64,000 nucleotides of DNA from Lumbricus terrestris (taxonomy: Eukaryota > Annelida > Clitellata > Crassiclitellata > Lumbricidae), in the NCBI GenBank assembly GCA_949752735.1, contig OX457037.1, forward strand, positions 14,459,932 to 14,523,931. Reading direction: 5' to 3'. The notes under the pieces are model-generated. The model had not been told where the DNA came from. It saw nothing but the letters and a program-made list of their open reading frames with translations, and ran no database searches. Below, piece by piece: positions 11,789 through 23,570 of this stretch. How positions within the stretch are numbered: the stretch's first letter is position 1; each line of letters opens with the position of its first letter. The position numbers and the translations under genes are program-made.

Positions 11789-12224
11789 TTAGGGGCCGTC
11801 CATAAAGTACGTCACGCTATTTTTGACCATTTTTGACCCCCCTCCCCCCTGTCACAAACTGTCACAAATCTCGAACCCCCCCCTAAAGTACGTCACACTT
11901 TCGAGAAAATTTTTTTAAACATAACCATTTACCTAACCCTCTAAACCCTAGGATACTATCCCTAATCCCTCTGATTGTGACGTGTGTCCCTAAACGCTTT
12001 GATAGTGACGGGAAATCAACTTTTATCCCGCCAGGCCGGGTTTTAGACACGCCTGGCCGGACCGGGTCGGATTTTAGGTACTAAGAACAAAAAATATAAT
12101 AAAGAATTTTTTAAAAATGTGTGACGTCACACATGGCCTGACCCCTCCCCCCTGTCACAAACTGTCACACTTTCTTACACCCCCTCCCCCCTGGAGCGTG
12201 ACGTACTTTATGGACGGCCCCTTA
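11789..12224. mobile_element. MITE with AGGGGCCGTCCATAAAGTAC ends
   Basis: The terminal inverted repeats TTAGGGGCCGTCCATAAAGT and CTAAGGGGCCGTCCATAAAG continue into ACGTCACGCT. Near both ends the words CCCTGTCACAAACTGTCACA recur, and CGTCAC is repeated internally. There is no coding sequence. From memory, this kind of end is widespread in animal genomes. Confidence 0.8.
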
Positions 12225-12227
12225 GAG

Positions 12228-12465
12228 ATGTCAGGTTGAATATTTGTAGTTGACAGACGCAGAATTTCTTCAAGATGGTCGTCACATAGCCTAATTGATT
12301 CCGTTTGCTTCTTTCGTTCAGCTTCATCAGTGAAAATGTCTGTTCACAGAGTTAGGTGCTTCCAAATGACGTTCTTCTGTTGTTGAAGAAAACAATAAAG
12401 CTCCGTCCACTCGTCTTGAAACTGTCTGTTTTCCCCGTCAACCTTTCGCCTTCCGACTGTCGGTC
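12228..12465 (-). pseudogene. Internally deleted hAT transposase relic
   Basis: One frame with a single stop reads RRKVDGENRQFQDEWTELYC, FLQQQKNVIW, then FTDEAERKKQTESIRLCDDH and LEEILRLSTTNIQPDI. The first part resembles the N-terminal FQ..WT..Y.F segment, and the last part the C-terminal L.DEHLE..LRLS...I.PDI segment, of ZBED/FAM200-type hAT transposases. The whole catalytic middle is missing, so the two ends of the gene have been joined by deletion. Confidence 0.68.
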
Positions 12466-13082
12466 ATTTCGTATTTACATTTTACAACCGTTATTGAAAA
12501 GGTAATAATATTATTAATCACGCATCCAATACAACGGAAAGATACAGCAAAAGACAAGAAAGATGGCGGCGACAGTTGTGTGCTTCTGCCTGAAATTAGA
12601 GGTGTGCGCCACTGTAGACTTAATGTTAATTTCGGCTCTTAAATAGTTGCCTTTCCTGTTGGTCATAGCGGGCATTACGACAACCTGTCGCGGACCGGAT
12701 GTGTCCCGCGGGTATTTAATGAAAGTACACATGGAAATTGAACCAAGGAACACCCACAACAAATCAGCTGTCGCCATTTCAAGAATGACATTTACTGCGC
12801 TATGAATATTCAACATTTACTGCATATTGAATATTCATTAAGTCAATTGTGTTGCGTTAGTTTGGTAAATAGCAGGAATCTGTTGTAAACAGTGATTTTT
12901 GTTTAACTCGCCGAATCTGCGAAATGACAATAATCTGTGCAGAAGTGCCGTTATACCAATCAATCATTCTTTAGATAGGCCTACTCTTTCCCCGAAGAAC
13001 GTTTCCTGAATGAAGTTGCATGAATGTAAAAATGAATTTTTAAAATTGAAGATGGTTACACGAAATAATCGCGTTGCTAACT

Positions 13083-13975
13083 AGAAGTTGGATTGATGAA
13101 AATGCTTCAATTTTAGATAGAAGTCGGATTTAGATTGACTAAAATCGTCTTGTTAAAATTTTAGCGGTTGGAGTGAAGGAAACCAGAATAAGTATTTTCA
13201 TATCTAAAATAGAAGCTGGATTGATGAAAATGTCCAGCCCTAAATTGGAACTGGATAGATGAAAGTGTCATGCCTTAAATTGGAGCTGGATGGATGAAAA
13301 TATCTTGCCTTAAATTGGAGGTGGATTCATGAAAATCTTTTTGATTAAATTGGAGGTGGATGGATGATAAATAGCTTAAGAAATGGAAGCGGGATCAAGG
13401 CATTTTATATCTTAATTAGAAGCTGGATGAAGGTTATTATATATCTGAAATAGAAGCTGGATGAATGACAAAAAGCTTAAGAAATGGAAATTGGATTGGT
13501 GATTTTCATTCATGTATTTCAACATGCATCCGCTTCCGTTTCACCTGGAAAGTCGATCCACCATCTTTTTCAGATATAAATATACCTTCATCCAGCTTCA
13601 ATTGAAGATATATAAAAATATCTTAACCTGGCTTCCATTTTTCAAGCGTTATTGTCGTCAATCCAGCTATAAGGAACCTTCATCCATCTTCCATTTCTCT
13701 AGCGTTTTTCATTAGCCCAGCTTCCACTTCATATATAAAAAATACCCTATTCCAGCTTCCATTTCAGATATAGAAAAAACTTATTCCAGCTTCCATTTTT
13801 CAAGCGTTTTATCATTAACCCAGCTTCTATTTCAGATATAAAATTACCTTGATCCAGCTTCCATTTTAGAGATATAAATACCTTAATCCAGCTTCCACTT
13901 CACATACAGAGATACCTTAATCCAGCTTCCATTTCAGAGATATAAACACCTTAATCCAGCTTCCGTTTCAGGTCG
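13083..13975. repeat. Inverted minisatellite of GAAGCTGGATKGATGAAAA units
   Basis: From 13083 to about 13500 the unit GAAGCTGGATGGATGAAAAT repeats in plus orientation with AT-rich spacers. From about 13560 to 13975 the complement, ATCCAGCTTCCATTT, repeats. The two halves can pair into a hairpin of about 400 bp per arm. Related units fill 8870-9290 and 61895-62070. Confidence 0.75.
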
Positions 13976-14600
13976 AGTAGTTTTGTTTTGAGGATGGATG
14001 ATCAAGGTGATTAGTTAGTTGCAGCTGTTTCTATTCACAGAATCTGCAGCTATGTAATATTATATATGATCCTATTTTGCAGTTTAGCGTCACTGAGTGA
14101 TAACGAAGCTCACTTGCGACGCCCTCCTTCTTTATTCAGGCATGGGACTGGTATTCGCAGAGTGCAACCAGTGACGGAGTTAGACAGATGTATTTGAAAA
14201 GCATTTTAAAATTTTGTCGTTAGACACCCTATTTTCTTGTATAAAGTTCCTTAGTAAACGATCCAATTTCCAACACGGATTTTCCGTTCTAAAAATAGAA
14301 ATCAAGTTTCTACTGACTTAACAGCGCTTCGTTCAAAAGAATTACGTTTTGTTCCAAATTTGCTTGCACACGCACAATGTCACAAGATCACAATATCACT
14401 TACATGCATGTATTATACGATAACTCTTTTCATACCGAGTTATATGCTTCTTGAAGCGAATTATTCCTAAAAAATATGAAATTCCGAAGCTCATTCGTAT
14501 ATTTCTTACTTATGGCTAGAGACCTAACATGAATATTCATGAGGCAAATTCAAGCTCATTGTCTGATTGGTTGCGGGACTCCCTTGGTTCAATTTCCATG

Positions 14601-15910
14601 TGTAGGGGAGACCGGGGCTATATGTTACAGGGGTTATATGTTATAACGATCATATATATGGTGTTTGCTTATCTGTAGAGTATATCTATGTTCCAGCGAA
14701 TGCGCCGAGTTGTCCTGCAGGTATAGTGGCGGAGCTGTTGATTTATTAGACAGCGTGGCCAATTTAGGATAAAAAAACGTTTTTTCAGCTGATATTTTTT
14801 TCAATGGCAAGTGCGTACTTTTGTAATTTCTGCGGCCAGTTTTAGTACTTCGGTGGTCATATTCGGCGTGTTGGTGGCTTAGTGATATGTGTTTATAAAC
14901 AGAATATTACTAGTGATGTAGCTTGACAGTTGTATGTGTGAAATCTTTTTGTTTCCGAAGATGTGCCTAGGGGCTATATGTTACATATGCCTAGGGGTTA
15001 TTTGTTACATATGTAACATATAGGAGGCCATATGTTACATACGTAAGATATAGCCGCTAGGCTATATGTTATGTATGCAACCTACATGTATGTGTAGTAT
15101 AACACATAAATAGCACACATGCATGCATTCATACATTAAACATAATTACAGATACACGATTACATATACATACATGGACATGATACATAATACACATATA
15201 CATAATTACACATATACACGATTATGCAGATATATAATTACATACCTGCCTATATACATACGTGAATACATACAAATATGCATGCAAACATACATACATA
15301 CATACATACATACATACATACATACATACATACATACATACATACATACATACATACATACATACATACATACATACATACATACATACATACATACATA
15401 CATACATACATGCATACATACATATATATATACATATATATATACATACATACATACATACATACATATATGCAATCGCACTGATGGAAACGATTATTAT
15501 GTAGCCTATATATGCCACAACTGTACTCTGACTATAGGTCTAAGCTTAAGTAGACCCATTTAACTGATTTCTGATTTAACTAGTAGTTCAGTTTATTTTT
15601 GTCATTGATGTTCCTGTTTAATAATCACTACATTTACTGTAAAAATGTCAATTCTACCTGTGTAACATTGCAACCCAGAGGATTGTAACATGTAACCCCC
15701 CTTTCGGGGTTATTTGTTACATTCCAGTCGCTTGTCTAAAACCAATATTGCTCAAAATACATTAACTATCAACACAATCTACTGTGACCAATATATGTGT
15801 AACATATTGATAGACTAAACCCCCTTGGCCTTAGGAAAACTGAGGTGCTGAGGAACAGCCAATTTACAAAAAAGTGAAAATTGTAACATATAACCCCGGT
15901 CTCCCCTACA
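14601..15910. mobile_element. Element with TGTAGGGGAGACCGGGG ends and GGGGTTATATGTTACA words
   Basis: Both ends read TGTAGGGGAGACCGGGG inwards. The word GGGG[CT]TATATGTTACA occurs many times in plus orientation in the left part (14614-15070) and in minus orientation in the right part (15670-15900). The centre holds a (ATAC)n array (15289-15470) and no coding frame. No clear target duplication is visible. The end shares TGTAGGGGAG with the element at 48843-54276. Confidence 0.72.
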
Positions 15911-15960
15911 TTCATTAAATGCGTCTCGCGGGCCGGACATTGTGCACCACTGATTTGAAC

Positions 15961-17378
15961 AATCTTATTCATATCCGTCCTTTTCTAAGTTACCAGCTGG
16001 ATTGGCGTGATGGTAAGTAGGCCTACAACTATGCAAAGAGTGCAAATGCAAACTACTTTGAGAAACAATTGAAGTGGCGATGGAGACGAACGAATAGAAT
16101 AGGAGGAATCTGGATAAAATTTGTGACAGAGCTGCTTTTTAAATATTGATGTAGGCCTAGTGATCCGTGAGTGCATGGAAAGGTCGTGGATCGCACCAGC
16201 GAGAGAAACAAAAGGGGGAAAGAGTGAAAAAGGAGAGGAAGGGAGGGTGAGTTCTCACCAGATTCTATACTAAATTTATATCTGTGAAGGGGCAGAGGAA
16301 GCCGACGGAAAGAAGGGAAGGAAGAAGTTGTGAGCAGAGGTTTCCGCGAAAAGTTACGCCCACGCCTTCCTCATCAGCCTTAGGCATGGAAACCATCCCT
16401 TCTTCATCAGTTCTCCTCTGACGTTCAATCGTTCAGAGAATGGCAATTCCTTTGTGCCCGTTATTTTCAACATGCTGTGTTTCTATTGGTTTTGAATTCC
16501 ACTGACAATATTTATGCATGTAGCTTCCAAGGCAACCCACTTTACGCTGCTATCGCTTTGTCCATGGAAACAAATTTTCTAGTCTCTAGTGTTTTATGTT
16601 CTTAAAACGTCAAAGAATTAGATGTCTATAACGTCAAGAACAAATTGTCTAGTCTGACTCTTATAATTAATAATTGGCATATAGATTAATTAGTTTAGGC
16701 CTACTAGATAATCTTACAAAAATTCGCAACAGTGGTCATTAGCTACATTTTTGTCTGTGGTAGGTATGCAAGCATATATAGACCTATACAAACACGCATG
16801 CATAATACTTGCACATGTAAGTCATACATGCTCGCATATGTAACGTGTTTATTTTTCCTCTACATTAATTTCTTCATAATAAGTACGCAGCTTACGTGGA
16901 TGGTGTTCCTCTGCGTATACCTTTGAAAGAAAAACTAATTTACCGCGATCGTACTCAGTTCACGAATGATACTCAATAGCCCAAATCTGCCTTCTAAGGC
17001 CCATTTATAGCAACTCAACTGCACTCCAAGATCTTGCTCTTTGATCCTCAGATTGGGAGCCCAATCAGGTGCTTATCACATCATTTTATTAATAACAATC
17101 GTCCGTATCTCAAGTACAATTCAGTTTGCTTCTCAATTGCTTCGAAATTGATAAAATGTGCAGTCGAGCTATATATTACATATATATACAAATAATATTA
17201 TAAATAAAAAATGTATGAATATATATATATGCTCTATGCACATGTCTCTGTTTATTAAAAACCTGAGTGACAAGCTGCAAACAGGAAGAACAGTGATCAA
17301 TTAAATATATTACGAACATAAATGTGAGAGTTGGCCAGAAGTAATCGACTCTACAGTAACTGGGGCATATAGGCCAAG
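15961..17378. other. Unassigned intergenic DNA
   Basis: I see no exon, RNA gene or complete transposon here. There are purine-rich stretches near 16190-16330 and AT-rich DNA with short TATA palindromes near 17160-17240. Confidence 0.5.
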
Positions 17379-17386
17379 TTAGTGTC

Positions 17387-19554
17387 CATGGGCGCCCGCA
17401 GAAATTTTTGCAAAGGGGGGGGCCAAATTTTTACGACAGTCATGGCTAAATGTTTAGTAGCAAGTGCTTGAAAAATGCAAAGCTGGAAGTTAAGAATACG
17501 GATAGTTTTACAAATAGGTTTCTCATGCAAATTTCTCAGTTTCATTTTGTGTATAATTTTTAATACGAATAGTTTCCTTAGAAATTTGTTAAAAATCAAA
17601 AAGTAGATGTTAAAAAGTAGTTTACTAAAGGTGCGCTATAATCTCGTCGCCTTAGAACTATAATGCTCTATCATACACTTTTGCGAAACCGAGAAAAACG
17701 ACTTCAAAGTTTTGGCACTGTTTTAAGCCAAGAATTCTAAACTAGATTCTTTTGAAGGATAATATCATCATTTCTAGGTACCCGCTGGTGACTTACTTAC
17801 AAAAATAATGTTTATTTTCATGAAAACAAGTGGGAAAATATAGAAAATAGGAAAAAAGTGCAAAAAATGCATGTTAGAGCAATATAATTCCAAACGACAA
17901 AGTACATGTAGTCGTAATAATGCTCTAAGTTAAACATGCAGCAGCGTTTATTTAATAACGTCCCGAGTATTATGTTGCTCTATCATAGTTTTGTAACGTA
18001 TTGTCCATTATTAGTTGTGCTAAAAAAATTATTTCAACGATGAACCATTTTGCCACAGAAAACTAAAATTCAGTAACGTATTGCTGTAGCATGACGAATC
18101 CAGCCTTGTATTTGGATGCCAATGATAGAGCATTATAATACTAACAAAGTCTATTCAGTAACGCTTTGCTGTAACATGACGAATCCAGCCTTGTGATTGG
18201 ATGCCAATGATAGAGCATTATAATACTAACAAAGTCTATTCAGTAACGCTTTGCTGTAACATGACGAATCCAGCCTTGTGATTGGATGCCAATGATAGAG
18301 CATTATAATACTAACAAAGTCTAGATTGGAAACAGTTTCGCATGATAGAGCATTTAAACACTGACTTATAACTAAGAAACGACCGCTTCAATCAGCTAGC
18401 TTTTTTGTCTAATGATAGAGCAAATGCTCCACTGATGAAATTGATACCAAACTCGATTTTTTCAAAAATGCATGATAGAGCATTATAGTTCTCAGGCGGC
18501 GATATAAGTCCATAGAATGAATGAATAAATAAATTAACGAAAAATAGGTGTTAGTTCTCAAGTGGCAAGTGCTCCTCTAGCCGCTTCTAAAGCGCCACCA
18601 ATCGCAGGTCACCAACTTTTCACATGTGCTACATCGAGACAGAGTAGTCAGAAAGAGGTTCGAGTCTGGTAGCCAGAGGGCCATAGTAGCTGTTAATGCA
18701 GGTGTCGTTTAGGAAGGAGGAGGATCCGAGGATCAGACGAGTGTGGGTATCAATTCTTTTGAAGAGACCTCTTTGCCAGTTTTGGGTGTAAATCCCAAGG
18801 CACGATAACCAGAGCCCCCTTATCCAAGTTTATCTGCAGCTTGACTTCCCTGGATTCTGTACTGGTAGCTCTCAAAATGGACAAAATGAAGCCTGGCTTA
18901 TAGCAGACTTGGTTTATATAATTACAATATTGGTAAATAAGCAGATCTCCTTGATGTAATTTCAGTGTCTTCTTTAGGTCTGCTGCCTCCCGGCAGATCC
19001 AGATGCCCAACGACGCCACTCTTCTGTAATTTTGTCATTGGCATTATCTTGGGGAAAATAGAGAGGTGGTTTCCCGTTGCCTTCCTCTCGGTGTTTTTAT
19101 TGAGACACCACCTCTAGCGTCGTGTACTTCATTGTACTTCACTTCAATTTCAGTGTACTTTGAGAAATTTTCTAATTTTTGCATTTGTATTTAAATTTTC
19201 GGCAGTTGTGATAAATTATTTGCACTGCAGCTAGATTCCACTCAAGTAGGCCTAGCCCATAATCGATAGGCCTGCTGTTTGCATGGGCGCCCGCAGGAGA
19301 GTTGAAAGCCAACGGTCGTTGTTACAGTTTTTAGAAAGAGCCTGAACATGCAAGGCAGAAAGTTATAAAACCATGTTTAGTTCTATAGAGATCTCTAAAC
19401 GTACAATTATGACTTTCACTGTTTATATCATTCGTATCATTGGTGCATTAATGCAAAGAAATTTGTTAAAATCCCCAAAGTGGTAGTTGAAAACATAGGT
19501 GCCAATTCTCCAGGGGGGCAAGTGCCCCCTTGTCCCTATGTGCGGGCGCCCATG
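17387..19554. mobile_element. hAT element (H2) with CATGGGCGCCCGCA ends
   Basis: The left end is CATGGGCGCCCGCAGAAATT and the right end, in reverse, CATGGGCGCCCGCACATAG. Perfect 8-bp flanks TTAGTGTC lie at 17379-17386 and 19555-19562. A further internal CATGGGCGCCCGCAGG at about 19283 suggests that a second, nested copy was partly merged. No transposase is recognisable. The interior contains the ATGATAGAGCAT word element at 17632-18512. Confidence 0.82.
17632..18512. mobile_element. Word-array element: AACTATAATGCTCTATCAT
   Basis: The outer ends read ATAATCTCGTCGCCTTAGAA and, in reverse, ATATCGCCGCCTGAGAACTA, each running into TATAATGCTCTATCAT. The word ATGATAGAGCATTATAAT then appears about ten times, complemented in the left part and direct in the right part. 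Three direct copies of an 84-bp unit (18069-18320) each carry one word. No coding frame. Confidence 0.68.
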
Positions 19555-19738
19555 TTAGTGTCATCTTTATCAGGGAGTTCAAAAGTAATTTATAGTTGCA
19601 GTTGTAGCCTAAATGCGTTCTGACTGATAAACAGATGGAGAGAGGAGAGATACAGAGATAATCGGATTTTGAAGTGTTGTGGTTCAAGAGCTGTATAAGT
19701 GCTTTCTATACATAATACATTCATAATACATTATTATG

Positions 19739-19930
19739 GAGCGCGGTGGTGTGGGGTGGCGACGGTACCTTGGAGCCGGGTGGTTCCTGCTTAGAAGCCA
19801 CTTCAAGATGCCGCGTTAGGATCTTCACTCGCAATTGCTCAGGCACTTCGGCATGAAGCTCCGATGAAGAGTGCGCGCTGCATTCGGGGGTGCTTCTGAA
19901 CAAGACTTAGTGTTTGAAGGGGCGCTACAG
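19739..19930 (+). mobile_element. Degenerate copy of the tRNA-headed SINE
   Basis: It begins GAGCGCGGTGGTGTGGGGTG (box A region), keeps CTTCACTCGCAATTGCTCAG in the body, and ends with a decayed tail stem (GGGGTGCTTCTGAACAAG ... GAAGGGGCGCTACAG). Box B is lost. It matches 10780-10979 in the opposite orientation. Confidence 0.68.
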
Positions 19931-20337
19931 AAATGGAGAAATGCAATAATAATGCTGAACTCATGGCTTCGCTCTTGTCGTCAACAGAAGTCTAAAATGT
20001 TAAAGCTTTCATGAATAAGTTCGTTAGGACTACATGTAGGCTACGTGCGTGCGCGCATGCAAGTAAACACACATAACATGCACAAAATACACAGGCCTAC
20101 TCGGGTACATACAAATGAACCTACTGGCACAATTATGAAACTTGTGAATCTTTTTTATTTTTTATTGAGATGGCGTTCTCAGGATAAGACTAGTTAGGCC
20201 AATGACTCGCGTGCGTCGCCTTATTACTAACTCGCTGTGACGATAATCATAATTTTATAGTGTCCACTGTCTATTTAAAACCTCACAGACGTACCTAGAG
20301 CTGAAGCAGGCAGATATTGAACTATGTAACTCAAGGT

Positions 20338-20661
20338 CATAGGCGGAGACCTGGGCCGAGAATTGGGGGGGACGGAAAGACGCGAGATTTTCAGAAAAAT
20401 TTCTGACGACCGGCGAAATCTCGGGGAAAATAGTTTTCGCCGTCATCCGGCCAAAATCTCGACGAAATTTTATATTTTCGCCGCCAAAAAAGTTGATGAC
20501 CTTTTTTTTTCGTCGGGCCAAAATCTCGACGAAATTTTCTATTTTCGCCGCCAAAAAAGTCTTCACGCTCAAACATTGGGGGGGGACAAATGCATGGGTC
20601 GTCCCCCCAACACTTTCATAGGGGGACCGTCCCTCCTGTCCCTCCTAGGTCTCCGCCCATG
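20338..20661. mobile_element. hAT MITE (H3), GGCGGAGACCT family
   Basis: The ends CATAGGCGGAGACCTGGGCC and CATGGGCGGAGACCTAGGAG are inverted. Perfect 8-bp flanks CTCAAGGT lie at 20330-20337 and 20662-20669. Inside, CGACGAAATTTTMTATTTTCG occurs twice. H5 at 28419-28792 is the same element in the opposite orientation. Another family end is visible at about 34022-34040. Confidence 0.88.
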
Positions 20662-20669
20662 CTCAAGGT

Positions 20670-21235
20670 TTGTAGTCCAAGTGCCCGGAAAGACAGATAG
20701 ACAGACGTCGGACATACAGACAGAGACAGACAGATAGACAGATAATATCGATTTATTTCGAGAGACCTGTACCGCCCGTTGGGGCAGAATTATGTGAAGT
20801 TCTAATAATAATTAAGGAGGCCTGGATGTAAGGCTCACGAGAAAAATTCCGGGCCCTGGGTATAGCCTTCACGGGCATCTAAAACTATCCTAAGGCTTAA
20901 AGAGAAACATATTTCTAAGAAACAAGTTGAATTGGTAAAAAGGCAGATCTGACCTACAATTTTATATTTATATGTAATTTTTTTATTCAGTTATTATCTT
21001 GAAGTTTACATTGACTGTAGTTGTTTTTCTGCAATATTATATTTAAAATGCTTAAATAATAAGCTTTTCTATAGTCTATATATACCATATAACTACCTAT
21101 CCTGGGTCAACAAAAAGTCGTCGGTCTCCGGAAATTTGCCCCTACAGCCCTACACCCTTGGCGGCCCGTTGGCGAATTTTGTCCATCCGGGAAACGAATG
21201 AACTGCGATGACCTAAACTTCCTAAAGTCTTATCT
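20670..21235. other. Unassigned intergenic DNA with short GACA/CAGA repeats
   Basis: A GACAGATAGACAGA run (20690-20745) and AT-rich DNA. No exon or element border is recognised. Confidence 0.5.
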
Positions 21236-21239
21236 TATA

Positions 21240-22575
21240 TACTAGCTGAATTACCCGGCGTTGCCCGGGAAATATAAGTTTTTGTCCCCAGCCACGCCTG
21301 ACCCCGTTCCGACTTCGCCATTCTGATCCCGCCTTCCATCGACCCCGAAATTTCGGTATTTTGCCCGCACGCTGGTCCCCCGCGTTAATGAGAAGTCACG
21401 AACCTCTCCGCTAGGTGTACAGATCTGGTCAATAATTGAAGAGCTTATTTCGAAAAGCCGTTAGTTCAACTCGACACGTAACTGAGAAAAACGACTTTTT
21501 CTGAAAAGTCACTAACATTCACCGCAACGTGCTTTTTTCATAAATTGTTCTTTGCCACTTAGATAAAGGAAGTTTTTGAAATCTACGCTTCTTTATTCCA
21601 ATTATTTGCAGTTATATTCGCATTATTTACGTCCATAACATTTTTTGCTACGCGGTTTGACCAGATGTGACGTAAAGATTTGAGCTAAAAATAATGACGT
21701 CATGAGTTTAGTGAACATAATTATACCGTCTCTAATAAAAATTATTTCGTTTTTATAACAGCGAAATTTAAAATATGGAAAGATTTTTGGATCGCGATCT
21801 TTATGCTTTTCTCGGGTGTATCAGACGAAATAAGCCCAAAATAACCATCACAAAATATTTTCGATGGAAGTAAATATCACGCGACCTCAAACCATCATGC
21901 CATTGGCGGTAGGACTCTGCTAGCCGCAATGGAGGCTGTCAATGTGATTGGCTTTTGAATCGCGTGATAGTTAAAATGTTGACATCTCGGGTTATAACTT
22001 ATAAAGTGAATAGACAGCTGAAAATAATCGCCTTGAACTACAAATTTGGGTAAGAATCAATTGCAATTTTTTTTAAACGAATCGTTGTCATTTCCGAGCA
22101 GGCTCTGGGAAGAAATTCAAAATAGCCTACATCCACACAAAAACAGATGGAATACAAACAGAAGGACAAACTTTCGGACTTATAATATTATATATTTCAG
22201 TAAGTCTGTGTGTTTGTTTGTTTGTGTGTTAGCTATGCACGGCCACAGTTTTGAAGCAATCGACCCCACTCCTTCGCAGGGGTCGAAGTCGACCCGACAA
22301 TGGTCATTGGGGGTCGGCGAATCTCTGACACCATGGGGGCCAGTGTGTGGGGGCAGAACCCCTCATTTCCCTGTTGGCCGTTTCCCTCACAGGCTTATGA
22401 AGGCACTTTTTTTATAAAAGCAGCGGTTGACACCGTTTTAGAGGTGTTTAAGGCCAGCGCGTTTGCCAGTCCGGATTTCACGGGTCGCGTATAAAACCAG
22501 CGGTTGACACCGTTTTAGAAGTGTCTAAGGCCAGCGCTTTTGCTGCCAATCCCGATTTCACGGGTCGCGTACCGG
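21240..22575. repeat. Dispersed-repeat-like region with ACCCGGCGTTGCCCGGG
   Basis: It starts with CTAGCTGAATTACCCGGCGT, a phrase I recall from interspersed repeats of several invertebrates. It ends in two tandem copies of an about 78-bp unit containing GCGGTTGACACCGTTTTAGA (22421-22573). I cannot assign a class and see no coding domain. Confidence 0.45.
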
Positions 22576-22576
22576 T

Positions 22577-22915
22577 CGATGTCGGAATGTGGTGGGGTGC
22601 GGGTGTGGTGAGGTCAGGGAGGGATGGAGGGTGGGAGGAAGGGAGGGTTGTAATGTGGGAGGGTGGGAGGGATGGAGGGAGGGAGAGAGGGAGGGAAAGT
22701 AGGAGGGAGAGTAGGAGGGAGGGAGGGAGAGTGGAAGGGTAGGAGGGTGAGAGGTATGGTGGGATGGAGAGTGGGAGAGATGGAAGAGATGGAAGTTGGG
22801 AGAGATGGAGGGTGGGAGGGAGGGTGGGATGTAAGGAATGGTGGGAGGGAGGGTTGTAGGGAGGAAGGGTGAGAAAGTGGGAGGGATGGAATAATGGTGG
22901 AAGAGATGGTGGGTA
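22577..22915. repeat. GGGA/GGGT-rich simple repeat
   Basis: Purine-rich GGGAGG, GGGTGG and GGATGG units run for about 340 bp. The Pro/Ser-rich and Gly/Arg-rich frames here reflect composition only. Confidence 0.9.
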
Positions 22916-23159
22916 GAGTGTTCAGAAAATAATAATTTTGCATGAATCACATGCATAGTAGAGTGTTCAGCTTTCCTATGGTGAAAAAATAATTTCAAAT
23001 AATCACCTCGCATACCCTCTGGATTTGTATCCTTACAAAGAGAAACAAATTTGTTACGGTCAGTGAGAGGAAACTGACGTCTGAACCAGTGAGCCTGGCG
23101 AAAACTGCAATTCGAATCCCACTGGAAACAAGGAGTAAATCAAAAACTGCATGCTGCAA

Positions 23160-23570
23160 TTAATTCAGATCTGTGATGTCTGCAAACAAGAATCATAGGC
23201 GTTTGTCAAAGACCTTTTGAACAACGCCTATTGTGCCACTGTGAACTCCTGTTTTACCACTGGTTGTGTCAACCAAGATAACCATTCTGATACCCTTTCC
23301 TCATCTCTTAGTGTTTCAGCAATTTTATTCCACATTAGGAAACCAGTTTCAGAGCCAGGCAGTTTGGAATGGTTAGACGCTTTTTTCTATTCCTAAGCCA
23401 GACACAACAACCACCATTCGATCAGCATTAGCACTCTCATCACCTAGCAGCAGCTTACGATCGAAATGAACAAGGGTTGTTTCAGGGCAGAATTCATCTA
23501 TAATGCCTTGCTCATTGGAGGAGTTGGTCTTTGAGCCTCATACAGAAGTTGTGCACAGAATAGGATCATT
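23160..23570 (-). pseudogene. Transposase-like relic with LVHFDRK motif
   Basis: The minus strand reads FCPETTLVHFDRKLLLGDES, then RMVVVVSGLGIEKS, KLPGSETGFLMWNKIAETLR and, after a frameshift, MVILVDTTSGKTGVHSGTIG. These blocks line up with VHWDGKMLP, VSGLHVEQPL and CLDTPASNMGRQSGVCG in the frames at 51810-52830 inside another transposon. The order and spacing are the same. I recognise the family from multi-copy invertebrate proteins but cannot name it. Confidence 0.6.

Larger units (their letters stand above)
11506..15952. mobile_element. hAT element (H1), large, carrying two nested elements
   Basis: The ends are CAGTGATGCGCAACCTTTTT and, in reverse, CAGTGGTGCACAATGTCCGG. The flanks ATTTAGAC and ATTTGAAC form a 6/8 target duplication. 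It contains a transposase relic (12228-12465), a MITE (11789-12224), an inverted GAAGCTGGAT array (13083-13975) and the GTAGGGGAG element (14601-15910). The 4.4-kb size is mostly due to later insertions. Confidence 0.75.

Noticed and set aside
22558..23013. Pro/Ser-rich frame as a mucin-like protein
   Set aside because: It is encoded by a GGGA/GGGT simple repeat, with no signal peptide or exon borders.
23040..23115. tRNA-like sequence with CAATTCGAATCCC
   Set aside because: Only a loose box B match. No convincing box A, stems or second copy.
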